Positions 40,942 to 50,235 of a stretch of 64,000 nt of DNA are shown here, one piece after another. A program made the translations under genes and the position numbers. The stretch covers positions 186,001 to 250,000 of the forward strand of contig JBHGBD010000003.1 in the NCBI GenBank assembly GCA_041946825.1, written 5' to 3'. The stretch is from CAZTHM01 sp041946825. GTDB taxonomy: Bacteria > Acidobacteriota > Terriglobia > UBA7540. Numbering within the stretch: the first letter of the stretch is position 1; each line of letters starts with the position of its first letter. The notes under the pieces were generated by a model that saw nothing but the letters and a program-made list of their open reading frames with translations, was not told where the DNA came from and ran no database searches.

Positions 40942-41334
40942 ATGCCTACGTCTGATGATTCTTCGTCGAATTCGCTTTACCGCCGCATGGGGGGCTACGA
41001 CGTCATTGCCGCGGTCATTGACGATCTCTTTGCCCGTATGCGTTCCGATCCCCGGATGGCCCGTTTCGGCATGGCTCGCAGTCTCGACTCCCAGAAACGG
41101 GCGCGGCAGTTGCTCATCGATCAAATGTGTTCGCTGGCGGGAGGGCCGTGCGTTTACATCGGCCGGGATATGAAGACCTCGCACGCCGGTCTTGCCATTA
41201 GCGAAACCGAGTGGAAGATCAACATGGATCATACCGCCGCGGCGCTCGAAAAGTTCGGCGTGGGGCCGAAGGAGAAGGTGGATTTTCTGGCGCTCTTCGA
41301 GATGTACAAGGACGACATCGTCGAGAAAGCCTGA
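40942..41334 (+). CDS. Group I truncated haemoglobin
   Basis: A 130-residue 2-on-2 globin. The N-terminal LYRRMGGYDVIAAVIDDLFARM and FGMARSLDSQKRARQLLIDQM, then GGPCVYIGRDMKTSHAGLAI with the likely proximal His in SHAGL, match TrHbN. Such globins bind O2 or NO and often detoxify NO. The start at 40942 has an AAGGAGG ribosome site 6-7 bases away. The frame stays open upstream, but only as a shadow of the STAS gene. Confidence 0.9.
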   Translation: MPTSDDSSSNSLYRRMGGYDVIAAVIDDLFARMRSDPRMARFGMARSLDSQKRARQLLIDQMCSLAGGPCVYIGRDMKTSHAGLAISETEWKINMDHTAAALEKFGVGPKEKVDFLALFEMYKDDIVEKA

Positions 41335-41386
41335 GGGGGGACGTCCGGGGCAGGCGGGTTCTTGCGGGCTTGTTGCGAACCGGTCC

Positions 41387-42151
41387 TTAAGTGAATGATT
41401 CGGGAGAGGGGACGGGGGCAAGCGGCTGGAGGCGGAGGTTCGAGCAGATTTCGCGTACCAGGCGTTCCGCTGCCGGGTCAACGGCGGCGAATTTCATGCC
41501 CACTCGGCCCTGGGGATTCTTCCAGACCACATCGGCGCTGACCTTCAACGGCTTCCCGTTCCATTCTGTGTTGAGCTCGAATCGCGCGCCGGGTTCCGGC
41601 GTCTCGCGGCCCTCGATGCACCCGCCCAAAACGGAGAGCGTGACCACCCGGACGTTCCGGTTGCCCTCCAAAGACGCGCTCGAAATGTGTGCGCGTAGCT
41701 CGCTGACGTAGCGGGGAACCTTGCGCCGTTCACGCGGAGGCGGCTTGAGCGCCGGCGGGGCCGCCACGGGCGTTGGCTGCGGCACGCGCAATGTGGGAAG
41801 CGGACCGTGCTCGATTTCCGGCGTCTGCCGCGTCGGGGGCTGAATTCGAAGTGACGTGCAAACCTCACTCAGACGTCGCTGGGTGTCGGGGTCCACATCG
41901 AGGAATCTCAAGCCAAACGTGTCGCCCGGCTCCTGGTTCACGACCTGGGCTTGCATGCCCAGTTGCGTCCCGTGCCAGTCGAGGTAGATCTCACACTTCT
42001 CGCCGATGGTCAGCGATTCGTCGCCCACGATCGAGCAGCCATGCGTGCTGAGCACGCCGATTTCAACGTTGCGGCCCACACCTCCACCTGGGGGGTGCAG
42101 CCGCCCTTTCGTTCCAAATACGTAGCGCGGAACCTTCCGACGCTCGGCCAT
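41387..42151 (-). CDS. Tandem PilZ-domain protein
   Basis: A 254-residue protein with two PilZ-like domains, about 1-105 and 140-245, joined by a Pro-rich linker (PQPTPVAAPPALKPPP). Both begin with RRKVPRY, the basic part of the c-di-GMP-binding motif; the second motif (D/NxSxxG) is weak in the first (STHGCSI) and second (SVLGGCI) copies, so c-di-GMP binding is uncertain. It is probably cytoplasmic; a role in surface or motility control is general to the family. Confidence 0.8.
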   Translation of the reverse strand: MAERRKVPRYVFGTKGRLHPPGGGVGRNVEIGVLSTHGCSIVGDESLTIGEKCEIYLDWHGTQLGMQAQVVNQEPGDTFGLRFLDVDPDTQRRLSEVCTSLRIQPPTRQTPEIEHGPLPTLRVPQPTPVAAPPALKPPPRERRKVPRYVSELRAHISSASLEGNRNVRVVTLSVLGGCIEGRETPEPGARFELNTEWNGKPLKVSADVVWKNPQGRVGMKFAAVDPAAERLVREICSNLRLQPLAPVPSPESFT

Positions 42152-42250
42152 TGTTCGGGAGTGTAATACTCTTCCAGCGGATACGCAAGACCGGGACGGC
42201 TCCTGCGGGTACCGGTACCTCTAGAGAGCGCGCGTGCGCTCCGGCCTGAG

Positions 42251-42832
42251 TTAGTCCCGGCGTACAGCCAGCGCGGAAATCAAGGAAAGCTGGCCGGGTC
42301 TGCGGAAATCCGTCCCCTCGATCGCCAGGAGTTTTGCCTTCGTGGTGCGCCCGCCGTAGGCTGAAAAACCGCCCGGCCTGCCCCCTGCCGCCAGCACGCG
42401 ATGGCAGGGGACGATGATGCCGATGGGGTTCCTCCCCAAGGCCTGCCCTACGGCGGGCGCGGAGCCGGGCAAGTTCAACGCCTGGGCGATCTCGCCGTAG
42501 GTCCTCGTTTCTCCGGCGAGAATCTGGCGCGCCGCCTCATACACTCGCCGCGCGAACAAGCCGATGCCTTCGAGGTCAACTGCCACGTCGCGGAAGTCCT
42601 GAAGTTCACCCTGGAAATGCCGGCGGATTCTCTCGATGACCTGGACGATGTCGGCCGGAGGCGGGCTTGCTTGGCGCGCCCCCGCGGCTCGAGAGATGCG
42701 CGCCTCTGTCAAATTCGCCGTGGCGTCGGGGAGGTGAAGCGAGCTCACAACCCACCGGCCACTCTGCTCGCGCCAGGCGATTCCACACCAGCCGAGGGAC
42801 GTTTCAAACAGGCAGTAAGCGGATGGTTTCAT
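42251..42832 (-). CDS. ogt: Methylated-DNA-protein-cysteine methyltransferase (Ogt type)
   Basis: A 193-residue suicide repair protein. The catalytic PCHRV motif is in IIVPCHRVLAAGG; TYGEIAQALNLPGSAPAVGQALGRNP is the DNA-binding helix-turn-helix with the Arg finger, and GGFSAYGGRTTKAKLLAIEG closes the active site. It removes O6-alkyl groups from guanine to its Cys. There is no Ada N-terminal zinc domain. The ATG at 42832 is preferred over a GTG three codons earlier. Confidence 0.93.
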   Translation of the reverse strand: MKPSAYCLFETSLGWCGIAWREQSGRWVVSSLHLPDATANLTEARISRAAGARQASPPPADIVQVIERIRRHFQGELQDFRDVAVDLEGIGLFARRVYEAARQILAGETRTYGEIAQALNLPGSAPAVGQALGRNPIGIIVPCHRVLAAGGRPGGFSAYGGRTTKAKLLAIEGTDFRRPGQLSLISALAVRRD

Positions 42833-43296
42833 GACTGTCACACCGTCCTGTGTCCCGCTTTTCCATGATACCAGCAGCTCGACCCGGGCCGATAGGCCGC
42901 CGCCCTTCTTTGCCAGTGTTGGTGATATATATAGGCTAGTATTAATCTGTCTGGGGCGATCACGGCGGCACCTGCACCCCCGAAGTCGGTAATTTCTACC
43001 CGCCCCCCTCGGGAAGGGGGCGACTTCCGCAGGCTTCGCTTGCGCCCTCTAACAGCCTGATTCCATGCGCATTACCTAATCCACTCGGAGAATGGACAAC
43101 GATTTGCCCAATAGGGGGTGTGTTCGGAGCGGCGTTTGCGCGCTCCGGGCTGGGGCACCCGCACGATCTCGAGGCGGCGCCTATGTTGTGGTCCATACAG
43201 GGCGAACTCCACCGCTACTGCGTCCCGGTTGAAGGCCACTCGCGGGACTGTGGCTCGAATGCTCGGAGCGTGTCGGGGCCGTAAGGGAGGTGACCG
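42833..43296. other. Gene-free stretch
   Basis: About 460 bases between the divergent ogt and YXWXPGYW genes. It includes a short AT-rich segment (gatatatatagg at about 42928) that may hold promoters and GC-rich inverted sequence near 43000. A 60-codon plus-strand frame at 43118 has no protein character. Confidence 0.5.
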
Positions 43297-44496
43297 ATGA
43301 GAGGACAAGACGAGTCCATGTTGCGAGGGATTCTTCGCGGTCGTTTTGTATCTCGCTGGACCACATTGCTGGTAATGGCTGTTGCTCTGCTTGCATCGCC
43401 GGCGACTGCTTCGGCAAATGTCGCCGTGGGCATTTCGGTATCGTTTGGTCCGCCCGCGCTGCCCGTGTACGTCCAGCCCCCTTGTCCTGGCATGGGTTAC
43501 ATCTGGACGCCGGGCTACTGGGCATGGGACCCGGATTTCGGATACTTCTGGGTCCCCGGCACGTGGGTGCTGGCGCCGTTCCCGGGCGCCCTTTGGACGC
43601 CCGGCTACTGGGCCTATGACGACGGGTTCTTCTGGTGGCACGAAGGCTACTGGGGGCCAGTGGTCGGATACTACGGCGGCATTTACTATGGTTTCGGCTA
43701 CACGGGATACGGCTATTACGGCGGGTATTGGAATGGAGGACGTTTCTATTACAACCGCGCCGTGAATAACGTCCAGACAACGAACATTACGACGGTCTAC
43801 CAAAAGACAGTGGTCAACAACACGAACGTCACTCGAGTTAGCTACAGTGGTGGGCCGGGAGGCGTCCAGGCGCAGCCGACGACAGCGCAGCTCGCTGCCG
43901 TCAATCAGCGGCGTTCCGGGCCGGTGGCCGAGCAAACCCAACAAATCCGGACTGCCCAAAGCAACCCCAGGCTGCGGGCGTCCGAAAACAAGGGACGCCC
44001 GGAGATTGCCGCCACGCCCAAACCGGGTCAGTTCTCGGGCGGTGAGGTGATTCGAGCCAGCCGCGCTGGCGCTCCTTACCGGCCGCCGGATTTGAAGGCG
44101 GTGCGCTCGAACCGGTCGGCTCCCCAAGCCGCGCCGGTGGAGAGTGCCAGCCCGGCCACGCGCCCTGCTCCCAAAGCCGCCCAACCCCCGCGCGCCGAAC
44201 CTCGCGGACGCGTCGAGCGGCAAGCCCCGGAAGTGGAACGTCCGGCGCCGTCGGTGGAGCGCCCTGCGCCTGCACAGGAGGAACGCCCCCGGATGCAGCG
44301 CGAGCGCGTCGAACCTGCTCCTGCGCGGCCCCACCCCAACGCGCCGCGCGCACCCGCGGAGCGGTCACAGCCCGAGCCGCGCACGGAACGCCAACCTTCG
44401 CTACACGCTGAGCAGGCCCGTCCGGAGAGGCAGCCTCGACCGCAAGAAAATCGCGGCCACGGAAATGAACACAATCCCGGCAAACCACACAACTAA
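43297..44496 (+). CDS. YXWXPGYW repeat-containing secreted protein
   Basis: A 399-residue protein. The signal peptide ends about residue 41 (TASANVAV). The N-terminal half has WxPGxW repeats: YIWTPGYWAWDPDFGYFWVPG, LWTPGYWAYDD and HEGYWGP, then Tyr/Gly-rich sequence (YYGGIYYGFGYTGYGYYGG). The C-terminal half is disordered, rich in Pro, Arg, Ala and Gln, with VERPAPSVERPAP-like repeats. The family is found in the envelope of many bacteria; function is unknown. An AGGAG-like site (ggaggtgac) lies before the ATG. The strand choice rests on the repeats, since an equally long antisense frame exists. Confidence 0.8.
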   Translation: MRGQDESMLRGILRGRFVSRWTTLLVMAVALLASPATASANVAVGISVSFGPPALPVYVQPPCPGMGYIWTPGYWAWDPDFGYFWVPGTWVLAPFPGALWTPGYWAYDDGFFWWHEGYWGPVVGYYGGIYYGFGYTGYGYYGGYWNGGRFYYNRAVNNVQTTNITTVYQKTVVNNTNVTRVSYSGGPGGVQAQPTTAQLAAVNQRRSGPVAEQTQQIRTAQSNPRLRASENKGRPEIAATPKPGQFSGGEVIRASRAGAPYRPPDLKAVRSNRSAPQAAPVESASPATRPAPKAAQPPRAEPRGRVERQAPEVERPAPSVERPAPAQEERPRMQRERVEPAPARPHPNAPRAPAERSQPEPRTERQPSLHAEQARPERQPRPQENRGHGNEHNPGKPHN

Positions 44497-44532
44497 CGGG
44501 TGAGAGTCAGCGCTTGCCGTCAGTGCAATCCC

Positions 44533-44568
44533 GACCGTGGGCCTTCTCGAGGGTGAAGGCCCACGGTC
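44533..44568. terminator. Strong bidirectional hairpin between convergent genes
   Basis: A perfect 14-base stem (gaccgtgggccttc/gaaggcccacggtc) with an 8-base loop, between the YXWXPGYW gene and the convergent GlcG-like gene. There is no long T-run. Confidence 0.65.
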
Positions 44569-44626
44569 AATGCCACTCGGTGAGGGCCAAATCGCCGCGA
44601 TTGCCCCCTTCCCAGCTTGTCGCAAG

Positions 44627-45037
44627 CTACTTTCCCAGAGCTGCGGCGCCGGCCACGGCCACGGTGTGATCGTTCTCGACCGTGCTGCCGCTTACCCCGA
44701 TGGCTCCCACCACCTCGCCCTTCGCGTTCTTCAGTGGCACACCGCCCGGGAAAGTGATCAAGCCGCCGTTCGAGTGCTCGATGCCGTAGAGCGGCCCGCC
44801 GGGCTGCGAGAGCTTGCCGATCTCGCCGGTGTTCATGTCGAACCAGCGCGCCGTCCGCGCCTTGCGCTGTGCGATGTCGATGCTGCCCAGCCAAGCCCCG
44901 TCCATGCGCGCAAAAGCTTTCAGATTCCCGCCTGCGTCCACCACCGCAATATCCATCTTAGTGTTGATTTCCGCCGCTTTTTTCTTTGCCGCCCCGACAA
45001 TGCGCTCGGCGACTTCCAAGGTCAGATCGTCTGCCAT
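44627..45037 (-). CDS. GlcG/HbpS family haem-binding protein
   Basis: A 136-residue HbpS/GlcG-like domain. Family features: AKKKAAEINTKMDIAVVDAGG, ARMDGAWLGSIDIAQRKARTA, then GGLITFPGGVPLKNAKGEVVGAIGVSG. Streptomyces HbpS binds haem and modulates a sensor kinase; GlcG itself is linked to glycolate genes. Neither context is seen here. No signal peptide, so it is cytoplasmic. Confidence 0.88.
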   Translation of the reverse strand: MADDLTLEVAERIVGAAKKKAAEINTKMDIAVVDAGGNLKAFARMDGAWLGSIDIAQRKARTARWFDMNTGEIGKLSQPGGPLYGIEHSNGGLITFPGGVPLKNAKGEVVGAIGVSGSTVENDHTVAVAGAAALGK

Positions 45038-45521
45038 AGTTGACTTCCCTCCGCAAGTTTTGGATTGACGCCCTTTGGGCCGTCATACTTTTTACCAGAT
45101 AGTCCAGCGAAGTGAAACACCGCAGCGGAGGCGCCTGCCCGCGGGAGCGACGAGAATCGCCCCGCTACACGAGTGGCGATGGCAATCCGCCTTTCCAGGG
45201 CACGTCGGAGAGCCTCCTTGCCAACCTCAACCAATATAGACTACTGTGATAGCGTACTCTACGGAATTTCTCAAGAGACAAATTGTCGGGCTTAAATGGC
45301 ATTTTGCGCCTTTCTCCTGCTGCCCTATGGTCGGGCGGTTTCCAAGGGCGTGGCCCGCCGGGAGTTGACCGAACCCAAATCATTTTTTGCTTACGGCGAG
45401 ACGTAGGCGAAATCCCAAGCCTTCTCACCTGACTGGTACCAAAGTTACATAGCGTTCCGGGCATGGCGCGAGTATCATATGGCGTGGATGTCATGCTGGC
45501 TGCGGTTCCGCGAGGGGTGCC
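45038..45521. other. Gene-free stretch
   Basis: About 480 bases between divergent genes. A minus-strand frame of 109 codons here lacks protein character. Nothing else is evident apart from AT-richer parts near 45225-45300 that could contain promoters. Confidence 0.5.
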
Positions 45522-45956
45522 ATGGCCAAGGTCGGGTATGGGGCAACATACGGTTTCTTTATTGGGTTGGTCAGTGTCATCCTAGCGGGACTATTCGTTT
45601 ACAAGTCAACCCGCTTGGTCATGCGGCTTCGCGACGACCCACCTCCGCAATACCTGGAATTCCCCGTCAACTGGTCGGCACCGCGCCGCACATCTGAAGA
45701 GCGTCTGGCGCGAGCCTACTGGCGGTGCGCCGTGCTCCTTTCGCGTGGGCAATATGTCTTTGGCCAAAGACTGCCCGAAGAGCCTCCACCCGGGTTCAGT
45801 GTGGACGCAAAATCCTACCCCAGCTTAGGCGAGAGCCCGGCTGCCGCACGAGCCCGCTACTGGCGGAAGATCCAGGAAGTCTGGACCGAGCCAGCGGCGT
45901 GGCATGAGGTCTACGAGTGGCACACCGATTGGTTCTTCCGTGCATCCAACTACTGA
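45522..45956 (+). CDS. Small membrane-anchored protein, unknown
   Basis: A 144-residue protein with one N-terminal helix (about 8-28, TYGFFIGLVSVILAGLFVYKS) and a soluble part rich in Trp and Pro (PPPQYLEFPVNWSAP, AYWRCAVLLSRGQYVFGQRL, YWRKIQEVWTEPAAWHEVYEW). No family is recognised. A GAGGGG ribosome site precedes the ATG. It is isolated just before the trp promoter. Confidence 0.6.
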   Translation: MAKVGYGATYGFFIGLVSVILAGLFVYKSTRLVMRLRDDPPPQYLEFPVNWSAPRRTSEERLARAYWRCAVLLSRGQYVFGQRLPEEPPPGFSVDAKSYPSLGESPAAARARYWRKIQEVWTEPAAWHEVYEWHTDWFFRASNY

Positions 45957-46055
45957 CCCTCCCAGCGCTGCCTGTCCTCCTGCATCGGGGCTTCGGCCTT
46001 TAGGTGCGACGGACCAAAAACCCCTCAGGCGACTTACGGCGCGTGCGCTGCAACC

Positions 46056-46084
46056 TTGACTTGCTCGCGAGGCGCGATTAGATT
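46056..46084 (+). promoter_or_regulatory. Sigma-70 type promoter of the trp supraoperon
   Basis: -35 TTGACT (46056-46061) and -10 TAGATT (46079-46084) are separated by 17 bases, about 110 bases before trpC. I see no leader peptide with Trp codons or anti-terminator fold in the leader. Confidence 0.6.
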
Positions 46085-46193
46085 GACTGTTTATCCCTTT
46101 TGCGTCGAAGCACTTCGGGGAATCGACGGGAGCCCATTGGCGGTCTGACAATCTTTGAAGCAGCCGGGGCTCCGCGCCGGGCGGAATTGGAAA

Positions 46194-47015
46194 ATGGCGG
46201 AAGTAGCCAAAAGCGTCCTGGAAGACATCGTCGCGCAACGGCGCGAGCGGCTGGAGGAGGCGCGCAAGAAAGTTCCGCTCGACCGATTACGGCGGGCGGC
46301 CGAAGCGCGTTCTGACCATCGCGATTTTGCAGCGGCGCTGGCCGGGAGGACTTTGCGCGCGATTGCCGAGCTCAAGTCAACCTCGCCCTCGCGCGGCCTG
46401 CTGAGGGCCGACTATCGTCCCGCTGAAATCGCCAGCGGATATGAAACTGCGGGCGCCGCAGCGCTTTCGGTTTTGACCGAAGAGGATTTTTTCAAGGGTT
46501 CGCTCGAGCATCTGCGCGCCGCCCGCGCTGCCACCGCGCTTCCCGTGCTGCGCAAAGATTTCATCCTTGACGAATACCAGATTTTTGAGTCCGCGGCGGC
46601 GGGGGCGGATGCGATTCTGCTCATCGTTGCGGCGCTCGGCGACGCCGACCTCCGCAGACTGCTTGAACTGTCGAGGGCTCTGCGCCTGGCGGCGCTGGTG
46701 GAAATCCACTCGGAGGGGGAGCTCGACCGCGCGCTCGCGGCGGGCGCCCGGATTATCGGGATCAATAATCGCAACCTGAAATCACTGGAGGTGAATCTCG
46801 AAACCTCTTTGCGCTTGCGCCCCGGCATTCCCGTCGGTTGCGTGAGCGTGAGCGAAAGCGGCATCAAGACGGCGGAGGACTTGTGCCGGCTCGCCGAAGC
46901 CGGTTTCAACGCCGTTCTGATCGGTGAGCGACTGATGACGATGCCGGATCCGGGGGCCGAATTGGCGGCGCTCCTCGCCGGCGCCGCGGAGAAAGCCGCT
47001 CCGAGGGGGATTTGA
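46194..47015 (+). CDS. trpC: Indole-3-glycerol phosphate synthase
   Basis: A 273-residue TIM-barrel enzyme closing the indole ring of indole-3-glycerol phosphate in tryptophan synthesis. Signature IAELKSTSPSRG with the catalytic Lys, TEEDFFKGSLEHL, VLRKDFILDEYQI (second catalytic Lys), GINNRNLKSLEVNLETS and SESGIKTAEDL are all present. It is not fused to TrpF. The ATG at 46194 is chosen because earlier in-frame codons read like leader sequence. It is the first gene of the trpCFBA-aroQ-aroF-tyrA run. Confidence 0.93.
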   Translation: MAEVAKSVLEDIVAQRRERLEEARKKVPLDRLRRAAEARSDHRDFAAALAGRTLRAIAELKSTSPSRGLLRADYRPAEIASGYETAGAAALSVLTEEDFFKGSLEHLRAARAATALPVLRKDFILDEYQIFESAAAGADAILLIVAALGDADLRRLLELSRALRLAALVEIHSEGELDRALAAGARIIGINNRNLKSLEVNLETSLRLRPGIPVGCVSVSESGIKTAEDLCRLAEAGFNAVLIGERLMTMPDPGAELAALLAGAAEKAAPRGI

Positions 47016-47085
47016 GATGTCGAATTTGAAATTTCACATTCCCCCGGCTTCCGGAAACTGAAGTCTGAATTGCTGAATCGCGCTG

Positions 47086-47733
47086 ATGGCGACGAGAATA
47101 AAAATCTGTGGTATCACGCGGCCGGAGGACGCTCAGTTCGCGATCGAGCTGGGCGCGGCGGCGCTGGGCTTCAATTTCTATCCTCCGTCGCCGCGTTTTA
47201 TTGAGCCGCGGCGCGCCGCGGAGATCATCCGGCGGTTGCCGCCCCTCGTGACCAGCGTGGGTGTCTTCGCGGACGAGAATGACGACGGGCACGTCGCCGG
47301 GGTGGCGCGTGAGGCGGGGGTCAACGCAATTCAGCTTCACGGACCCAGGCTGCCGGCGAGAAACGGCGTGCTGGCGGCCTTCTCGCTGATTCTGGCCGTG
47401 GCGGTGGGAGAGAACTTCCAGGCCGCGGAGCTTGGCAGGATGAAGGCGAGCGCGTTTCTTCTCGACACCGTTGACAGGAACTTGCTGGGCGGGACCGGAA
47501 GGACTTTTGATTGGAGCCTGGCGCGCGCAGCCAGGAATTACGGCAACATAATCCTGGCGGGCGGGCTGACGCCGGAGAACGTTGAGAAGGCGATTCGCGA
47601 AGTCCGGCCGTTCGCGGTGGATGTTGCGAGCGGAGTCGAGTCCGCGCCCGGCATCAAAGACGCGACGAAGCTGCGGGCGTTTTTTGCGGCGGTCAGACAA
47701 ACGGACTCATCGGACGATCTGGCGATTGGATGA
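47086..47733 (+). CDS. trpF: Phosphoribosylanthranilate isomerase
   Basis: A 215-residue TIM-barrel isomerase. The catalytic Cys is in IKICGITRPEDA (residue 7) and the catalytic Asp in FLLDTVD; phosphate-binding ILAGGLTPENV and VDVASGVESAPGIKD follow. It converts phosphoribosylanthranilate to the carboxyphenylamino-deoxyribulose phosphate. The gap of about 70 bases from trpC contains no clear control element. Confidence 0.93.
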   Translation: MATRIKICGITRPEDAQFAIELGAAALGFNFYPPSPRFIEPRRAAEIIRRLPPLVTSVGVFADENDDGHVAGVAREAGVNAIQLHGPRLPARNGVLAAFSLILAVAVGENFQAAELGRMKASAFLLDTVDRNLLGGTGRTFDWSLARAARNYGNIILAGGLTPENVEKAIREVRPFAVDVASGVESAPGIKDATKLRAFFAAVRQTDSSDDLAIG

Positions 47734-47809
47734 TCGAACCATCTGTACGTGCACCTGAGTTTTCCGATCAACCGGTCAACCGATTCTCCTCTTAACATGC
47801 ACTACTGAC

Positions 47810-49021
47810 ATGATGGAAAGAAACATCGCCAGCACGGAGACTTGGCCTGACGCCCGGGGCCGCTTCGGGGAATTCGGCGGGCGGTTTGTGCCCGAGACCC
47901 TAATGCATGCCGTCGAGGAGCTGACGGCGGCATTTGAAGCGGCCCGGCAGGACGCGCAATTTCACGCGGAACTCGAGCGCCTCCTGCGGCATTTCGCCGG
48001 GCGGCCCACGCCGCTGTTCCACGCGCGCCGGCTGACGGAGCATTTGGGCGGAGCGCAGATTTATCTCAAGCGTGAAGACTTGCTGCATACCGGCGCGCAC
48101 AAAATCAATAATTGTATTGGCCAGGGGTTGCTGGCGCAGCGCATGGGCAAGACACGCGTGATCGCGGAGACCGGCGCGGGGCAGCATGGCGTGGCGACGG
48201 CGACCGTGGCGGCGCTGTTGGGATTGCAGTGCATGGTCTACATGGGCGAGGAAGACATGGCGCGCCAAGCGCCCAACGTCTTCCGCATGAGGCTGCTGGG
48301 CGCCGAGGTCGCGCCCGTTTCGAGCGGCAGTAAGACCTTGAAGGATGCCATTAACGAAGGCATACGCGACTGGGTAACTAACGTCGAGCACACGCATTAC
48401 CTGATGGGTTCGGTGCTGGGGCCGCACCCTTACCCGCTGATGGTGCGGGAGTTCCAGCGCGTCATCGGAAGGGAGGCGCGCGAGCAAATCCTGACAACAG
48501 TGCGGCGCCTGCCCGACCTGCTTGTGGCTTGTGTGGGCGGAGGCAGCAACTCGATCGGGTTGTTCTTCGATTTTCTTGGCGACCCTGAGGTCCGCATGGT
48601 GGGCGTTGAGGCCGGTGGGCGGTCGCTGACGCTCGGCGAGCACGCGGCGCGCTTCGCGGGGGGGAAGCCGGGCGTGCTGCACGGAACCTATACTTACGTG
48701 CTCCAGACTGACGACGGTCTGATTGCGACTACGCACTCGGTTTCGGCGGGCCTCGACTATCCCGCCGTCGGGCCGGAGCACGCCGCCCTCTATCGCCGGG
48801 GCCGGGTAAAGTACGCGCACGTGAGCGACGCCGAAGCGCTCGACGCCGCGCGCACGTTGTCCCGCACCGAGGGCATCATTCCCGCGCTCGAGCCCGCCCA
48901 CGCCCTGGCGGAGGTTGTCAAGCGCGCGCCACACATGAAGCGCGAACAAATCATCCTCGTCAACCTTTCTGGACGCGGCGATAAGGACCTCGGGATTTTC
49001 CAAAGTGCAGGAATTCTCTAG
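47810..49021 (+). CDS. trpB: Tryptophan synthase beta chain
   Basis: A 403-residue PLP enzyme joining indole and serine. The PLP-binding Lys is in HTGAHKINNCIGQ; the PLP-phosphate loop reads CVGGGSNSIGLF; YLKREDLLHTG and GRFGEFGGRFVPETLM are typical of TrpB1. Length is normal and it should pair with TrpA downstream. It begins about 75 bases after trpF. Confidence 0.96.
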   Translation: MMERNIASTETWPDARGRFGEFGGRFVPETLMHAVEELTAAFEAARQDAQFHAELERLLRHFAGRPTPLFHARRLTEHLGGAQIYLKREDLLHTGAHKINNCIGQGLLAQRMGKTRVIAETGAGQHGVATATVAALLGLQCMVYMGEEDMARQAPNVFRMRLLGAEVAPVSSGSKTLKDAINEGIRDWVTNVEHTHYLMGSVLGPHPYPLMVREFQRVIGREAREQILTTVRRLPDLLVACVGGGSNSIGLFFDFLGDPEVRMVGVEAGGRSLTLGEHAARFAGGKPGVLHGTYTYVLQTDDGLIATTHSVSAGLDYPAVGPEHAALYRRGRVKYAHVSDAEALDAARTLSRTEGIIPALEPAHALAEVVKRAPHMKREQIILVNLSGRGDKDLGIFQSAGIL

Positions 49022-49132
49022 TGGAGGATTTTGGATTTTAGATTTTGGATTTTAGATTGGCCACCCAACAACCTGCCGTTCACGGGCTGCTTTCTTAATC
49101 CCAAATCGCAAATCCAAAATCCACAATAATAA
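49022..49132. repeat. Seven-base periodic repeat in the trpB-trpA gap
   Basis: Units ggatttt, agatttt and aatccaa recur with a 7-base period on both sides of a short unique centre, so the gap can fold back on itself (gattttggattttag against ctaaaat-like copies as aaatccaaaatccac). Confidence 0.75.
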
Positions 49133-49939
49133 ATGACGGCAACGGCACCATCTCGAATCGAGGCCCGCTTTCGCGAGCTGAGCGAACGGAACGCGAAGGG
49201 CCTTGTTGTGTACCTGACCGCGGGTGATCCGTCGCTCGAGGATACAGGGAGAATTCTCGAGGGCATCGAGCGCGGCGGCGCGGATATCATCGAACTGGGC
49301 GTGCCGTTCTCCGATCCGCTGGCCGACGGACCGGTGATCCAGCGCGCCTCGGAGCGCGCGCTCAAGTCTGGCACGACGCTGGGCAGGATCCTCGAATACC
49401 TGCCGCGCTGGCGCCAGACGGTGCGCGTGCCCGTTATTCTGTTCACATATTTCAACCCCGTGCTGCGTTACGGCCTGCAGCGGTTCGCCGTGGATTCGAG
49501 CCGCGCCGGAGCGGACGGCGCCCTGGTGGTGGATTTGACGCCGGAGGAAGCCGAAGCCTACGTCGGCGCAATGCGCGCGCGAAACCTCGACACAGTCTTT
49601 CTCGCCTCGCCCACTTCTCCCGACGAGCGCCTGAAGCTTGCGGCGCGACAATCGACGGGCTTCTTCTATCTGATTTCGCGCACGGGAACGACCGGCGAGC
49701 GCGCCGAGCTTCCCGCCAGCGTGGGGGCGCTCGTCGAGCGCGCGCGGCGCGTCACGTCGCTGCCGCTTGCCGTGGGTTTTGGCATTTCGCAGCCCGCGCA
49801 GGTGCGGCGGGTCCAGGACTTGGCCGAAGCCGCGGTAGTGGGCAGCGCCGTGGTGCATGCCATCGAAGAACGCTATCAATCCGGAGGAGCCGCCGCGATC
49901 GAGCAGTTCGTCCGCTGGCTCAAGGAAGGCGGTCAATGA
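49133..49939 (+). CDS. trpA: Tryptophan synthase alpha chain
   Basis: A 268-residue TIM barrel that splits indole-3-glycerol phosphate. Catalytic Glu and Asp lie in DIIELGVPFSDPLADGPVIQ. Phosphate-binding VGFGISQPAQVRRV and GSAVVHAIEE are visible. Its stop overlaps the next start (aroQ) by 4 bases. Confidence 0.95.
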   Translation: MTATAPSRIEARFRELSERNAKGLVVYLTAGDPSLEDTGRILEGIERGGADIIELGVPFSDPLADGPVIQRASERALKSGTTLGRILEYLPRWRQTVRVPVILFTYFNPVLRYGLQRFAVDSSRAGADGALVVDLTPEEAEAYVGAMRARNLDTVFLASPTSPDERLKLAARQSTGFFYLISRTGTTGERAELPASVGALVERARRVTSLPLAVGFGISQPAQVRRVQDLAEAAVVGSAVVHAIEERYQSGGAAAIEQFVRWLKEGGQ

Positions 49940-50229
49940 ACGATCTAGACGGATGGCGCAAGCGCATTGACGCGATTGACCAGGAACTCGTGAAGCTCCT
50001 GAACGAGCGCTCGCAATGCGCGGTGGAAATCGGCCACATCAAAAAGCAGTTGAACCTGCCAGCGTGGCAGCCTCAGCGCGAGGCGGAAATCCTGCGCAAC
50101 GTGGTGAAGTCCAACCACGGCCCGCTCGACGACGCGGCCATGCGGCGGCTCTTCGAACGCATTATTGACGAAGCTCGCGCCCTGGAGCGCCATTCCATGG
50201 AAGGTGGAGCGGTCAAAGGGAAGGAGTAA
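49936..50229 (+). CDS. aroQ: Chorismate mutase, AroQ type
   Basis: A 97-residue all-helical monofunctional mutase. It has the family pattern WRKRIDAIDQELVKLLNERSQ, AVEIGHIKKQ and PQREAEIL, with active-site Arg and Lys residues in those motifs. It makes prephenate for TyrA. It overlaps trpA by 4 bases and ends 6 bases before aroF, so it is translated with both. Confidence 0.92.
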   Translation: MNDLDGWRKRIDAIDQELVKLLNERSQCAVEIGHIKKQLNLPAWQPQREAEILRNVVKSNHGPLDDAAMRRLFERIIDEARALERHSMEGGAVKGKE

Positions 50230-50235
50230 GCCATT

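Noticed and set aside
43118..43300. A 60-codon plus-strand frame before the YXWXPGYW gene
   Set aside because: Arg- and Thr-rich, no start signal and no motif.
43072..44334. A 420-codon minus-strand frame
   Set aside because: Antisense to the YXWXPGYW-repeat protein, which has a signal peptide and WxPGxW repeats. Its C-terminal part looked faintly protein-like but matches nothing I know.
45165..45494. A 109-codon minus-strand frame in a gene-free stretch
   Set aside because: No ribosome site, no motif and basic low-complexity composition.
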